Source: Opitutaceae bacterium | GTDB taxonomy: Bacteria > Verrucomicrobiota > Verrucomicrobiia > Opitutales > Opitutaceae | Assembly: GCA_016715765.1 (NCBI GenBank) | Contig: JADJZJ010000025.1 | Span: 1-54,687 of the forward strand | Direction: 5' to 3' | DNA: 54,687 nt | Shown here: positions 42,607 to 50,409 of the stretch, one piece after another | Numbering within the stretch: the first letter of the stretch is position 1 | Layout of the letters: the number at the start of each line of letters is the position of its first letter | Program-made: the position numbers and the translations under genes | Notes under the pieces: generated by a model | Told to the model about the DNA's origin: nothing | The model's input: the letters and a program-made list of their open reading frames with translations, nothing else | The model's database searches: none

Positions 42607-43779
42607 TTATTTCCCTCCTTTCCCGTGGGAGTCGGTGGCGGGCGTCGGCGGGGCTTCCGCGGCCGATTCGCCGGGCTGCTCGCCGATCTCGTGGTGCTTG
42701 CGGATATTGGTGAGGACGGCGTGCGCGGCCGCGCCGGCGATCGTCGCGGCGCCGAGGCCGAGCCCGACCTTGTCGGCCGTCGTCTCGATGCCGAAGCCCG
42801 GGAAGTCCGAGAGGCGCTGGTAGAACGGACCGGCGTCCCAGAAGTTCGACTCCGAGCAGCCGATGCAACCGTGGCCGGACTGGATCGGGAAGCTGACGCC
42901 GCCGTTCCAGCGGATGGTCCCGCAGGAGTTGTAGGTGGTCGGGCCCTTGCAGCCGACCTTGTAGAGGCAGTAGCCCTTGCGCGCATTCTCGTCGTCGAAC
43001 GACTCGACGAAGAGGCCGGCGTCGTAGTTGGGCCGGCGGTAGCAGGTGTCGTGCACCCGGCGCGAGTAGAAGGCCATCGGCCGGCCCAGGGCGTCGAGCT
43101 GCGGGATGCGGTCGAAGGTGAGGAGGTGGACCAGCACGCCGGCCATGACCTCGGCGATGGGCGGGCAGCCCTGGACGTTCACGATGGGCTTGCCGGTGAT
43201 GACCTTGTTGATCGGCGTGGCCGAGGTGGGATTCGGCTTCGCGGCCTGCACGCAGCCGGAGCACGCGCAGTTGCCCCAGGCGATGACCGCCTTCGCGCCC
43301 TCGGCGACCTCGCGCACGATGTCGGCCGCGGTCTTGCCGCCGATGCAGCAATAGACGCCGTCCGCGGCGGTCGGGATCGAGCCCTCGCAGCAGAGGAGAT
43401 ATTCCCCGTGGTACTTCTTGATGGTGTCCTGGAGGCTCGCCTCCGCCTGGTGTCCGGAGGGGGCCATCAGGGTCTCGGTGTAGTCGAGCGAGATCTTGTC
43501 GAGCAGGATGTCGGCCACGATCGGGTGCGAGGAGCGGATGAACGACTCGCTGCAGCAGGTGCATTCCTGGAAATGCATCCAGATGACCGGAATGCGCTTC
43601 TTGGTTTCAAGCGCCTCCGCGATCTGGGCCATGCCATCGGCCCCGAGGCCCATGCAGGCGCTCATCCAGCCGCAGAATTTCAGAAAATCGCGGCGGGATA
43701 CGCCGCGGGCCGTCAACTGTTCATAGATGGTCGTCTGATCACGATCAACGCTGGGGGCACGCTCGATGGAAGTTTCCAT
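42607..43779 (-). CDS. hyaA: [NiFe]-hydrogenase small subunit, O2-tolerant six-Cys type (group 1d-like)
   Basis: This 390-residue protein has a Tat signal with SRRDFLKFCGW (twin Arg at 29-30). The proximal cluster ligands Cys73, Cys75, Cys76 (QECTCCSESF), Cys171, Cys176 (WGNCACSGC) and Cys205 (VQGCPP) are at the same spacing as Cys17/19/20/115/120/149 of E. coli HyaA. That set includes the two supernumerary cysteines that make the [4Fe-3S] cluster of O2-tolerant enzymes. The distal cluster uses His243, Cys246, Cys271 and Cys277, and the medial [3Fe-4S] cluster Cys286, Cys305 and Cys308. A C-terminal span (KVGLGLGAATIAGAAAHAVL) anchors it beside HyaC. Extra cysteines at 130, 131 and 173 are uncommon. 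The stop is 3 bases before the hyaB ATG. Confidence 0.97.
   Translation of the reverse strand: METSIERAPSVDRDQTTIYEQLTARGVSRRDFLKFCGWMSACMGLGADGMAQIAEALETKKRIPVIWMHFQECTCCSESFIRSSHPIVADILLDKISLDYTETLMAPSGHQAEASLQDTIKKYHGEYLLCCEGSIPTAADGVYCCIGGKTAADIVREVAEGAKAVIAWGNCACSGCVQAAKPNPTSATPINKVITGKPIVNVQGCPPIAEVMAGVLVHLLTFDRIPQLDALGRPMAFYSRRVHDTCYRRPNYDAGLFVESFDDENARKGYCLYKVGCKGPTTYNSCGTIRWNGGVSFPIQSGHGCIGCSESNFWDAGPFYQRLSDFPGFGIETTADKVGLGLGAATIAGAAAHAVLTNIRKHHEIGEQPGESAAEAPPTPATDSHGKGGK
42613..42620 (-). promoter_or_regulatory. Shine-Dalgarno of hyaB inside the end of hyaA
   Basis: On the minus strand aaggaggg precedes the hyaB ATG by about 9 bases and lies in the last codons of hyaA (G-G-K). It indicates coupled, stoichiometric synthesis of the two subunits. 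Confidence 0.75.
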
Positions 43780-43965
43780 ATACGTTGTCAGCCGCAGGGT
43801 GGCGGCCGGGATTTTGGGGTTGGGGGGGGGTGAAACTCTGACTGGAGATCATTTTATAAGAAGCCGCGCTGAAGCCTCCGCACATCTTGGCTAATGATGC
43901 GCAATGGTTGCAGATTCGGCGGCTTGCGCTCGACGTGCCCCCGCCGCCATGCTTGCAGTCCGCCC
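43780..43965. promoter_or_regulatory. Divergent control region of hya and hyp operons, with G-tract
   Basis: This 186-base gap lies between hyaA (minus) and hypA (plus) and must contain both promoters. It has a run of nine G (43822-43830) after gggattttgggg, a motif able to form a G-quadruplex on the plus strand. An AT-rich patch attttataag (43851-43860) could contribute a -10 element toward hypA. I find no convincing sigma-54 or other consensus. Confidence 0.5.
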
Positions 43966-44310
43966 ATGCATGAGGTCGGCATCATGGAATCCGCGCTGTT
44001 ACTGATGCAGCGCCAGGCCGCGGCGCATCAGGCGCGCCGGATCGACCGCGTCGTTTTGCGCATCGGAACGCTGGCCGGCGTCGACCCCGAGGCTCTGCGC
44101 TTCGCCTTCGACGTGGTCACCCGCGCCACGGTGGCCGAAGGCGCCACCCTCGAGATCGAGTCCGTGCCGGCCGTGGCCTGGTGCCCGGCCTGCGCGCGGG
44201 AGTTCGGCGTGGAGAACGGCTTCATTTTCACCTGCCCCGGCTGCAATGATCTCTGCGGCGAGATCCGACGCGGCCGCGAACTTGAACTCAGCCGCCTGGA
44301 AATGAGCTGA
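43966..44310 (+). CDS. hypA: Hydrogenase nickel-insertion protein HypA
   Basis: The start is the ATG at 43966 (MHEVGIMESALLLMQRQAAA), chosen because His2 and Glu3 form the N-terminal nickel site of HypA; 114 residues is the normal length. The zinc motif is WCPAC (Cys73, Cys76) and TCPGC (Cys90, Cys93). HypA delivers Ni to the large-subunit precursor together with HypB. It is the first gene of the plus-strand hyp operon; its TGA is 5 bases before the hypB ATG. An in-frame upstream extension of 24 codons lacks family similarity. Confidence 0.95.
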   Translation: MHEVGIMESALLLMQRQAAAHQARRIDRVVLRIGTLAGVDPEALRFAFDVVTRATVAEGATLEIESVPAVAWCPACAREFGVENGFIFTCPGCNDLCGEIRRGRELELSRLEMS

Positions 44311-44315
44311 TCACC

Positions 44316-45104
44316 ATGTGCGTCGAATGCGGCTGTGGAAAATCCATCCCCTTCGGGGTCAGGGTCCTGAGTGTCATCGCCCCCGGGCTCCTGAAGCCGA
44401 AGCCGCCGGCGGCCGCGGCGGTGACCACCGTCACCCCGGAGCCGCTCTCGCCCCTCACGGTCGAGGTGCACGCCTCGCTGCTGGCCAAGAATGACGATGC
44501 CGCGGCGCGGAACCGGGCCCTGTTCGCCCAACGGAAGCTGCTGGCGCTGAACCTGGTTTCCTCCCCGGGCGCCGGCAAAACGACGCTCCTCTCGCGCACC
44601 CTCGACGAATTCGCCCCGGCCACCGGCTGCGCGGTCGTGGTCGGCGACCTGGAGACCGACAACGACGCGCGCCGCATGCACCGGCCGCACGTGCCCGTGG
44701 CCCAGATCACCACCGGCACCGCGTGCCACCTCGACGCCGAGATGGTGGCGCGGGGCGTCGCGGCCCTCGACCTGCAGGGTACGCGGGTCCTGTTCATCGA
44801 GAATGTCGGCAACCTGGTCTGCCCGGCCTCGTTCGACCTCGGCGAGGCCGTGCGGGTGGTGCTGCTCTCCGCCACCGAGGGCGAGGACAAGCCGCTGAAA
44901 TACCCGCCCATCTTCAAGTCCGCGCACCTCGTGCTGCTCACCAAGATCGATGTCGCCGCGATGCTGGGCTTCGACTGCCAGGCCGCCGTGGAAAACATCC
45001 GCCGCGTCGCCCCGCAGGCGCAGCTCATCCAGCTTTCCGCCCGGAGCGGCGAGGGCATGGCGGCCTGGTATGACTTCCTGCGCACGCACCTGCCGCCGCC
45101 CTGA
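44316..45104 (+). CDS. hypB: Hydrogenase nickel-insertion GTPase HypB
   Basis: This 262-residue protein starts with a metal-binding CVECGCG motif (Cys2, Cys5, Cys7), as in E. coli HypB. A poorly conserved, Pro/Ala-rich linker follows. The GTPase core has the P-loop SPGAGKTT at 83-90, VVVGDLETDNDARRM, the HypB-specific ENVGNLVCPASFDLGEAV with a metal-site Cys, and the guanine-specificity TKID. There is no histidine-rich Ni storage stretch of the kind seen in rhizobial HypB. GTP hydrolysis drives nickel transfer with HypA. It is tightly linked to hypA (5 bases) and followed by hypF after 30 bases. Confidence 0.96.
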   Translation: MCVECGCGKSIPFGVRVLSVIAPGLLKPKPPAAAAVTTVTPEPLSPLTVEVHASLLAKNDDAAARNRALFAQRKLLALNLVSSPGAGKTTLLSRTLDEFAPATGCAVVVGDLETDNDARRMHRPHVPVAQITTGTACHLDAEMVARGVAALDLQGTRVLFIENVGNLVCPASFDLGEAVRVVLLSATEGEDKPLKYPPIFKSAHLVLLTKIDVAAMLGFDCQAAVENIRRVAPQAQLIQLSARSGEGMAAWYDFLRTHLPPP

Positions 45105-45134
45105 CCCGGCGCTGCGGCCGGACTACCCCACCCC

Positions 45135-47444
45135 ATGAACCCCACCACCACCCAATGCGACCGCCTGCTGCGCGTGCGCGGCACCGTGCAGGGCGTGGGC
45201 TTCCGGCCGTTCGTGCTGCGGCTGGCCCGCGAACTCGGCGTCCGCGGCTGGGTTTGCAACGACGCCGAGGGCGTCCTCGTGCGGGCGGTGGGTAACGCCA
45301 CTCAACTCGGACAACTCGCCGACGGCATCGTGCAACGCGCGCCCGCCGCCGCCCGCGTGGCCGGGGTGGAATGGCTCGACCCCCTCCCGGGACAACCGCC
45401 GCCGGTGAACGGCTTTGCCATCAGCGAGAGCGATCTCACGGCCTCCGCCGTGGGCACCGGCGTGCCGGTGGATCTGGCCCCGTGCGCCGATTGCCGGCGC
45501 GAACTGGCGGATCCGGCCGACCGGCGCCACGGCTACCCGTTCATCAACTGCACGCAATGCGGCCCGCGCTATTCCCTCATCGAGGCCCTCCCCTACGACC
45601 GGCCGCGCACGACCATGGCATGCTTCCGCCTGTGCCCGGCCTGTGAGCGCGAGTACCTTGACCCCGCCGACCGCCGCTTCCACGCCGAGCCGAACGCCTG
45701 CCCGGTCTGCGGACCGCGCCTGCAATTGACCGATCCCGCCGGCTCCCCACTGGCCGACGGCGAATCCGCGCTCGTCCAAACCGCGGCGGCCCTCCAGGCC
45801 GGCAGGATCGTCGCGGTGAAAGGCGTGGGCGGATTCCACCTCATGGCCGATGCGACGAACGAGGCCGTGGTCGCCGAGTTGCGCCGGCGCAAGCACCGGG
45901 AGGAAAAGCCGCTGGCCGTCATGTTCCGCGACCTCGCCATGCTGCGGCGCGCCGCGGAGGTTTCGCCGGCCGCGGAAGCCCTGCTGCTTTCGCCGCAGGC
46001 TCCGATCGTGCTGGTGCCGAAACGCGCCGCCCCGGGTCTCGCGGACAGTGTGGCGCCGGGCAACCCGTGGGTCGGCGCCCTGCTGCCGTCGGCCCCGCTG
46101 CATCTGCGCCTGCTCGCGGCCGTGGACCGGCCGCTGATCGCCACCAGTGCGAATCTGTCGGATGAACCGTTGTGCACCGATGACACCGAGGCCCGCACGC
46201 GGCTGGCCGGGATCGCCGATCTGTTTCTCGGGCACAACCGCGCGATCGCCCGGCCGGTGGACGACTCGGTCGTGCGTTTCACGCGGGACGATTCCCCCAT
46301 CCTCCTGCGGCGGGCCCGCGGCTACGCCCCCACGCCCTGCACGCTGCCGGCCCGGCTGGCGGAGACGATCGTCTGCGTGGGCGCGCACATGAAAAACACG
46401 GTCGCCGTGGCCTCGGGCGACCAGGTCGTGCTGAGTCCGCACATCGGCGACCTCGACGGCGCGGCCACGCACCGGGTGTTCACGCGCACGATTGAGACGC
46501 TGACGGAGCTCTTTGCCGCCAGGGTGACGGGCCTGGTCCACGACAAGCATCCCGATTACGTCTCGACCCGCCATGCGCTGAACTCCGGCCTGCCGTGCCT
46601 CGCCGTGCAGCATCATCTGGCGCACGTGCTCGCCGTCCTGCTGGAGCACGGCCATACGGCCGACGGCGTTCTCGGTGTCGCGTGGGATGGCACGGGCTAC
46701 GGCGAGGACGGCACCGTGTGGGGCGGCGAATTCATCTTGCTCCAGGCCGGCCGCGCCCGGCGCTTTGCCCGGCTGCGCCCTTTCCGCCTCGCGGGCGGGG
46801 AAGCCGCCGTCAGGGATGCGCGCCGGGTGGCGGTCGCCCTCACCGGCGCCCTGGGCGATGAAGCGAGCCGGGGTCTCGCCACGCGCATGGGCTTCACCCC
46901 GTCGGAAACCACCACCCTGCACACCATGCTGGCGCAGGGGATCAACTCGCCCGTGTGCTCCAGCGCCGGACGGCTTTTCGACGGCTTTGGCGCGCTCCTC
47001 GGGCTCGGCCGGCGGAATGCCTTCGAGGGCCAGCTGCCGCTCGGCGTGGAGATCGCCGCCATGCAGGCCCCCGCGAATGGCGGCGAACTCCCCTTCCGCG
47101 TGCACCCGGCCTCGACCGGCGCCGACTGGGAAATCGACTGGCAGCCGGCCGTCGAAACCGTGCTGACGGCCCGGCGCCAGGACGCCGCCGCGCTGGCGGG
47201 CGCGTTTCACCGCGGCCTCGTCCGCGCCCTCGTCGAGGTCGCCTGCCACGCCGGCGTCAAGACCGTGGCGCTCTCCGGCGGCTGTTTCCAAAACGCCCTG
47301 CTGCGCAGCCTGGCCGAAACCGAACTCGTGCGAACGGGTTTCCAAGTCCTCGCCCCGCGCACGCTCCCGCCCAACGACGGCGCCATCGCCGCCGGCCAGG
47401 CCCTCGGCGCCCTGTGGCATCTGACCGACGTGGAAATGCCATGA
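45135..47444 (+). CDS. hypF: Carbamoyltransferase HypF
   Basis: This 769-residue protein has all HypF modules in order. An N-terminal acylphosphatase domain contains RVRGTVQGVGFRPFVLRLAR. Zinc-finger pairs follow in CADC, CTQC, CPAC and CPVC between residues about 117 and 196. The YrdC-like domain contains IVAVKGVGGFHLMADATNEA and HREEKPLAVMFRD, and the C-terminal Kae1-like domain contains VQHHLAHVLAVLLEHG and VALSGGCFQNALL. It makes carbamoyl-adenylate from carbamoyl phosphate and ATP and passes the group to the HypE C-terminal Cys, the source of the CN ligands. The gene lies third in the hyp operon; a family H repeat separates it from hypC. Confidence 0.96.
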   Translation: MNPTTTQCDRLLRVRGTVQGVGFRPFVLRLARELGVRGWVCNDAEGVLVRAVGNATQLGQLADGIVQRAPAAARVAGVEWLDPLPGQPPPVNGFAISESDLTASAVGTGVPVDLAPCADCRRELADPADRRHGYPFINCTQCGPRYSLIEALPYDRPRTTMACFRLCPACEREYLDPADRRFHAEPNACPVCGPRLQLTDPAGSPLADGESALVQTAAALQAGRIVAVKGVGGFHLMADATNEAVVAELRRRKHREEKPLAVMFRDLAMLRRAAEVSPAAEALLLSPQAPIVLVPKRAAPGLADSVAPGNPWVGALLPSAPLHLRLLAAVDRPLIATSANLSDEPLCTDDTEARTRLAGIADLFLGHNRAIARPVDDSVVRFTRDDSPILLRRARGYAPTPCTLPARLAETIVCVGAHMKNTVAVASGDQVVLSPHIGDLDGAATHRVFTRTIETLTELFAARVTGLVHDKHPDYVSTRHALNSGLPCLAVQHHLAHVLAVLLEHGHTADGVLGVAWDGTGYGEDGTVWGGEFILLQAGRARRFARLRPFRLAGGEAAVRDARRVAVALTGALGDEASRGLATRMGFTPSETTTLHTMLAQGINSPVCSSAGRLFDGFGALLGLGRRNAFEGQLPLGVEIAAMQAPANGGELPFRVHPASTGADWEIDWQPAVETVLTARRQDAAALAGAFHRGLVRALVEVACHAGVKTVALSGGCFQNALLRSLAETELVRTGFQVLAPRTLPPNDGAIAAGQALGALWHLTDVEMP

Positions 47445-47465
47445 AGACCACGCCCTTAAGTCTTT

Positions 47466-47523
47466 GGGTAGGGCCCGACCTCCCTCCTTCGCCCAGCCTA
47501 CGGAGGGCAGGCCGGGCGCTACC
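47466..47523. repeat. Family H inverted repeat, copy 2 (short)
   Basis: The arms are gggtagggcccgacctccct and the complement ending gccgggcgctacc, with cctccttcgccc...ggagggcagg pairing inside. It lies within the hyp operon between hypF and hypC. Confidence 0.87.
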
Positions 47524-47556
47524 AAAAACTATCAACTTCCATAACCCCACCACCCC

Positions 47557-47827
47557 ATGTGCCTCGCTGTTCCCGGTAAAGTAATCGAAATCCAGGGCGA
47601 TGATCCGCTCCTGCGCACCGCCCGCGTGAGTTTTGCGGGCGTGATCAAGAACGTCAGCCTCACCTGCGCCCCGGAGGCGAAGCTCGGCGACTACGTGCTC
47701 GTGCACGTGGGCGTCGCCATCAGCGTCGTCGACCAGAAAGGAGGCGGAAGAAACCTATTCCTACCTGAGACAGATGGGCGAACTCGACGGACTCGAGCCG
47801 TCGCCCGGCGGCGGAGGCACGTCATGA
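47557..47827 (+). CDS. hypC: Hydrogenase chaperone HypC with apparent +1 insertion near its 3' end
   Basis: The first 60 codons are a standard HypC: MCLAVPGKVIEIQGDDPLL, with the essential Cys2 and His50 in DYVLVHVGVAISVVD. At 47737-47739 the sequence reads cagaaaggaggcgg. If one A is skipped, the frame continues as K-EAEETYSYLRQMGELDGLEP and a short Gly-rich tail. That is exactly the expected HypC C-terminus, ending at TGA 47825-47827, which overlaps the hypD ATG (ATGA). Without the skip the frame reads a basic nonsense linker (RTRRTRAVARRRRH) straight into HypD. The extra base may be a sequencing error, a recent mutation or a frameshifting site; the internal aaaggagg resembles a Shine-Dalgarno. 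HypC binds the large-subunit precursor and HypD during Fe(CN)2CO assembly. Confidence 0.88.
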
Positions 47828-48909
47828 AATACGTCGACGAGTATCGCGATGCCGCGCTCGTCCGTCGCCTCGCGGAGGCCGTGACCCGCGCCACCACCCG
47901 GCCCTGGACCATCATGGAAATCTGCGGCGGACAGACGCACGCGATCGTGAAGTTCGGCCTCGATGACCTCCTGCCGAAAAACATCACCCTCGTGCACGGA
48001 CCCGGCTGTCCCGTGTGCGTGACGAGCGCGGAACTGATCGACCAGGCCGTGGAACTGGCCCTGCGGCACGGGGCGATTCTCTGCTCTTTCGGCGACATGC
48101 TGCGCGTGCCGGGCAACACCATTGATCTCCTGACCGCCAAGGCCCGCGGCGGCGATGTGCGGATCGTCTATTCGCCCCTTGATGCCGTGACCATCGCGCT
48201 GGAAAATCCCGCCAAACAGGTGGTGTTTTTCGCCGTCGGCTTCGAGACCACCGCCCCGGCCAATGCGATGTCGGTCCTGCGCGCGGAGCGCGAGCACGTG
48301 GGCAATTTCTCCATCCTCACCTCGCACGTCCTCGTGCCGCCGGCGATGCGCGCCATCCTCGGCGCCGCCGACAACCGCGTGCAGGGCTTCCTCGCCGCCG
48401 GGCACGTCTGCACCATCATGGGCATCGGCGAATACGGCCCGATCGCGCGGGAGTTCAACGCCCCGATCATCATCACCGGCTTCGAACCCGTGGATATCCT
48501 CGAGGGCATTTTGCTCTGCGTGAAACAGCTGGAGTCCGGCCGAGCCGAAGTGGAGAACGCCTACTCCCGCGCCGTGAAGACCGAGGGCAACGTGCATGCG
48601 CGAAAGATCGTCGAACAGGTCTTCGAGATCGCGGACCGCGACTGGCGCGGCATCGGCGTCATCCCGCAGAGCGGACTCGCCGTGAAAGCGGCCTATGCGA
48701 ATTACGACGCCAGCCGGCGTTTCACCCTCACCAAGGCCACCGGCGATGCCGTCGGCGAGTGCATCAGCGGCGAGATCATGCGGGGCGTGAAAAAGCCGCT
48801 CCACTGCCCCGCCTTCGGCACCCGCTGCACCCCCGAGCACCCGCTCGGCGCCCCGATGGTGTCGAGCGAGGGGGCGTGCGCGGCGTATTACCGCTACCGC
48901 GCGAGATAG
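47824..48909 (+). CDS. hypD: Fe-S protein HypD for Fe(CN)2CO assembly
   Basis: The natural start is the ATG at 47824 (MKYVDEYRDAALVRRLAEAV), giving 361 residues. HypD motifs are WTIMEICGGQTHAI (Cys34), VHGPGCPVCVTS (Cys62, Cys65), FAVGFETTAPANA and the C-terminal [4Fe-4S] site with CPAFGTRCTPEHPLGA and EGACAAYYRY. HypD with HypC is the scaffold on which the iron receives its CN and CO ligands. As the sequence stands, its frame is continuous with the beginning of hypC (47557-48909, 450 codons), so a fused HypC-HypD polypeptide could also be made. The linker in that fusion has no family resemblance, which favours separate proteins. Confidence 0.95.
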   Translation: MKYVDEYRDAALVRRLAEAVTRATTRPWTIMEICGGQTHAIVKFGLDDLLPKNITLVHGPGCPVCVTSAELIDQAVELALRHGAILCSFGDMLRVPGNTIDLLTAKARGGDVRIVYSPLDAVTIALENPAKQVVFFAVGFETTAPANAMSVLRAEREHVGNFSILTSHVLVPPAMRAILGAADNRVQGFLAAGHVCTIMGIGEYGPIAREFNAPIIITGFEPVDILEGILLCVKQLESGRAEVENAYSRAVKTEGNVHARKIVEQVFEIADRDWRGIGVIPQSGLAVKAAYANYDASRRFTLTKATGDAVGECISGEIMRGVKKPLHCPAFGTRCTPEHPLGAPMVSSEGACAAYYRYRAR

Positions 48910-49014
48910 AATACCGGATTGGGGATACCGGAAACCGGATAGTTGAGATCCGGAGTATTTCGTTTCGTCCGGTATTCCGGTTTTGCTCTCCGGTTTCCGG
49001 TATCCGCAATCCGA
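48909..49014. repeat. Family K inverted repeat
   Basis: The left arm ataccggattggggataccg with gaaaccggatag pairs with the right arm ctctccggtttccggtatcc with gcaatccgaa. It fills the gap between the convergent hypD and hypE genes, where it could terminate both transcripts. Confidence 0.92.
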
Positions 49015-49016
49015 AA

Positions 49017-50081
49017 TCAACAGATCCGCGGCAGTTGCTCGCCGCTCAACCGGTCCACGATCCGCTCGGTGCCGACGATGCTGCGCTGGGTGACCTGGCC
49101 GGCGGGACCGGGCTTCACTGTGCCGATGACGACCGGCGGGCCGCCGGGGGCAGTCGCTGCCATGATCTGCAAGGCTTGGGCCGCCTGGGCCTCCGGCAGG
49201 ATGCACACGAAGCGGCCCTCGTTCGCGACATAGAGCGGATCGAGGCCGAGGATTTCGCAGGCGCCGCCGACCAGTTCGGTGACGGGGACCTTCGCGCCAT
49301 CAATCGCGATCGCGAGGCGGGAGGATTCGGCGAGTTCAACCAGCGCCGTGGCGAGGCCGCCGCGGGTGAGATCCCGCAGGCAGTGCACCTCCAGGCCGGC
49401 CTGCAGCAGCGCCTGCACGGGCGCGACAAGCGGGGCGCAGTCGCTTTCTATGGCGCTCTCAAAGGCTAACCCCGCCCGCGTGGCCATGATGGCCATGCCG
49501 TGCCGGCCGAGATCGCCGCTGAGTATGATCGCATCGCCCGGCCGGATGCTGCCGGGTGCGACGGTCAGCTTTGTCTCGATCACCCCCACGCCGGCGGTCG
49601 TGATGTAAACCCCGTCGCCCTTGCCGCGCTCGACCACCTTCGTGTCACCCGTGACGATGGTCACACCCGCCCCGCTCGCGGCGGCCTTCATCGAGGCGAC
49701 CACCTTCTCCAGGGTGGCGACCGGAAAACCCTCCTCGAGGATGAAGCCGGCGCTCAGCCAGAGCGGCCGGGCCCCGCACATGCACAGGTCGTTGACGGTG
49801 CCGTTGACGGCGATCTTGCCGATGTCGCCGCCCGGGAAAAAAATCGGGCTGACGACATGCGAATCCGTCGTGAAAGCGAGCCGCGCGCCGCCGGGCGTCG
49901 TGAGCAAAGCCCCGTCGTGCTGCGCATCCAGCGAAGGGTTGCCAAAGGCCGAGCGGAACACCCGGTCAATCAGGTCCTGGGTCAGCCGCCCGCCCCCGCC
50001 GTGGCCGATGGTGATCTCGGTGCGCTGGGGATGAGGCACGGGGCAGGAGGAGAAGGCACTGGCCGGGGTATCAGCGGGCAC
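49017..50081 (-). CDS. hypE: Hydrogenase maturation dehydratase HypE
   Basis: This 354-residue protein ends in LPRIC, the strictly required C-terminal Cys354 that is carbamoylated by HypF and dehydrated to a thiocyanate. The N-terminal ITIGHGGGGRLTQDLI and DSHVVSPIFFPGGDIGKIAV are PurM-like ATP-binding motifs, followed by GTVNDLCMCGARPLWLSAGF, GDTKVVERGKGDG and CLRDLTRGGLATALVELAE. It is the only hyp gene on the minus strand, convergent with hypD across a family K repeat. It therefore depends on its own promoter in the 328-base gap shared with the diguanylate cyclase gene. The first 20 residues (MPADTPASAFSSCPVPHPQR) are longer than usual, and a later start is possible. Confidence 0.96.
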   Translation of the reverse strand: MPADTPASAFSSCPVPHPQRTEITIGHGGGGRLTQDLIDRVFRSAFGNPSLDAQHDGALLTTPGGARLAFTTDSHVVSPIFFPGGDIGKIAVNGTVNDLCMCGARPLWLSAGFILEEGFPVATLEKVVASMKAAASGAGVTIVTGDTKVVERGKGDGVYITTAGVGVIETKLTVAPGSIRPGDAIILSGDLGRHGMAIMATRAGLAFESAIESDCAPLVAPVQALLQAGLEVHCLRDLTRGGLATALVELAESSRLAIAIDGAKVPVTELVGGACEILGLDPLYVANEGRFVCILPEAQAAQALQIMAATAPGGPPVVIGTVKPGPAGQVTQRSIVGTERIVDRLSGEQLPRIC

Positions 50082-50409
50082 GCTCGGGAGATAGCCGAGG
50101 GACCGATGACCGCCGAGGAAAAACTTTCATTCCGTGTTCCTATATCCTCTCAAGGCGCGAGGAATTTGATTTAACCACAAAGAACACAAATTTCCTAATG
50201 CGGATGAAGCGTCCAAGGCGCCTATAGGCGCGCGGGGGACTTTCCCAACCGGACGGAAACTTTGTGTTCTTTGTGGTTAAAAATCAGCCTGCGTGAATTC
50301 GTCGGCAAAAAATCCGTTGTGCCGGCGTTTGTTTTGTCGCTTACCCTGTCTGTCCGGTTCTAAAAATGACTTGAGGATGCCAACATCGTCCTTCCTCTGA
50401 CTCCCTAGC
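50082..50409. other. Divergent intergenic region with a family D element
   Basis: The gap between hypE (minus) and the diguanylate cyclase gene (plus) contains family D copy 3 (50171-50280) and no gene. Control elements for hypE must lie in the remaining bases on its side. Confidence 0.6.
50171..50280. repeat. Family D palindromic element, copy 3
   Basis: The outer arms are ttaaccacaaagaacacaaa and tttgtgttctttgtggttaa, a perfect 20-base inverted repeat. The centre is aaggcgcctataggcgcgcg. Interior flanks aatgcggatgaag and ccaaccggacgga match copy 2 after reverse complementing. Confidence 0.95.

Noticed and set aside
43887..43902. Possible sigma-54 promoter upstream of hypA (ttggctaatgatgcgc)
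   Set aside because: The GG and GC elements are separated by 8 bases, not the 10 required, and the -24 element lacks the CAC extension.
45123..47525. An 800-codon open frame on the minus strand opposite hypF
   Set aside because: HypF is complete and in order on the plus strand, and the antisense product shows no recognisable feature.
47557..48909. Genuine evolutionary HypC-HypD fusion protein
   Set aside because: The linker in the continuous frame has no HypC or HypD similarity, while the +1 frame encodes the true HypC tail and an ATGA overlap. A fusion may still be produced, but it is not the ancestral design.
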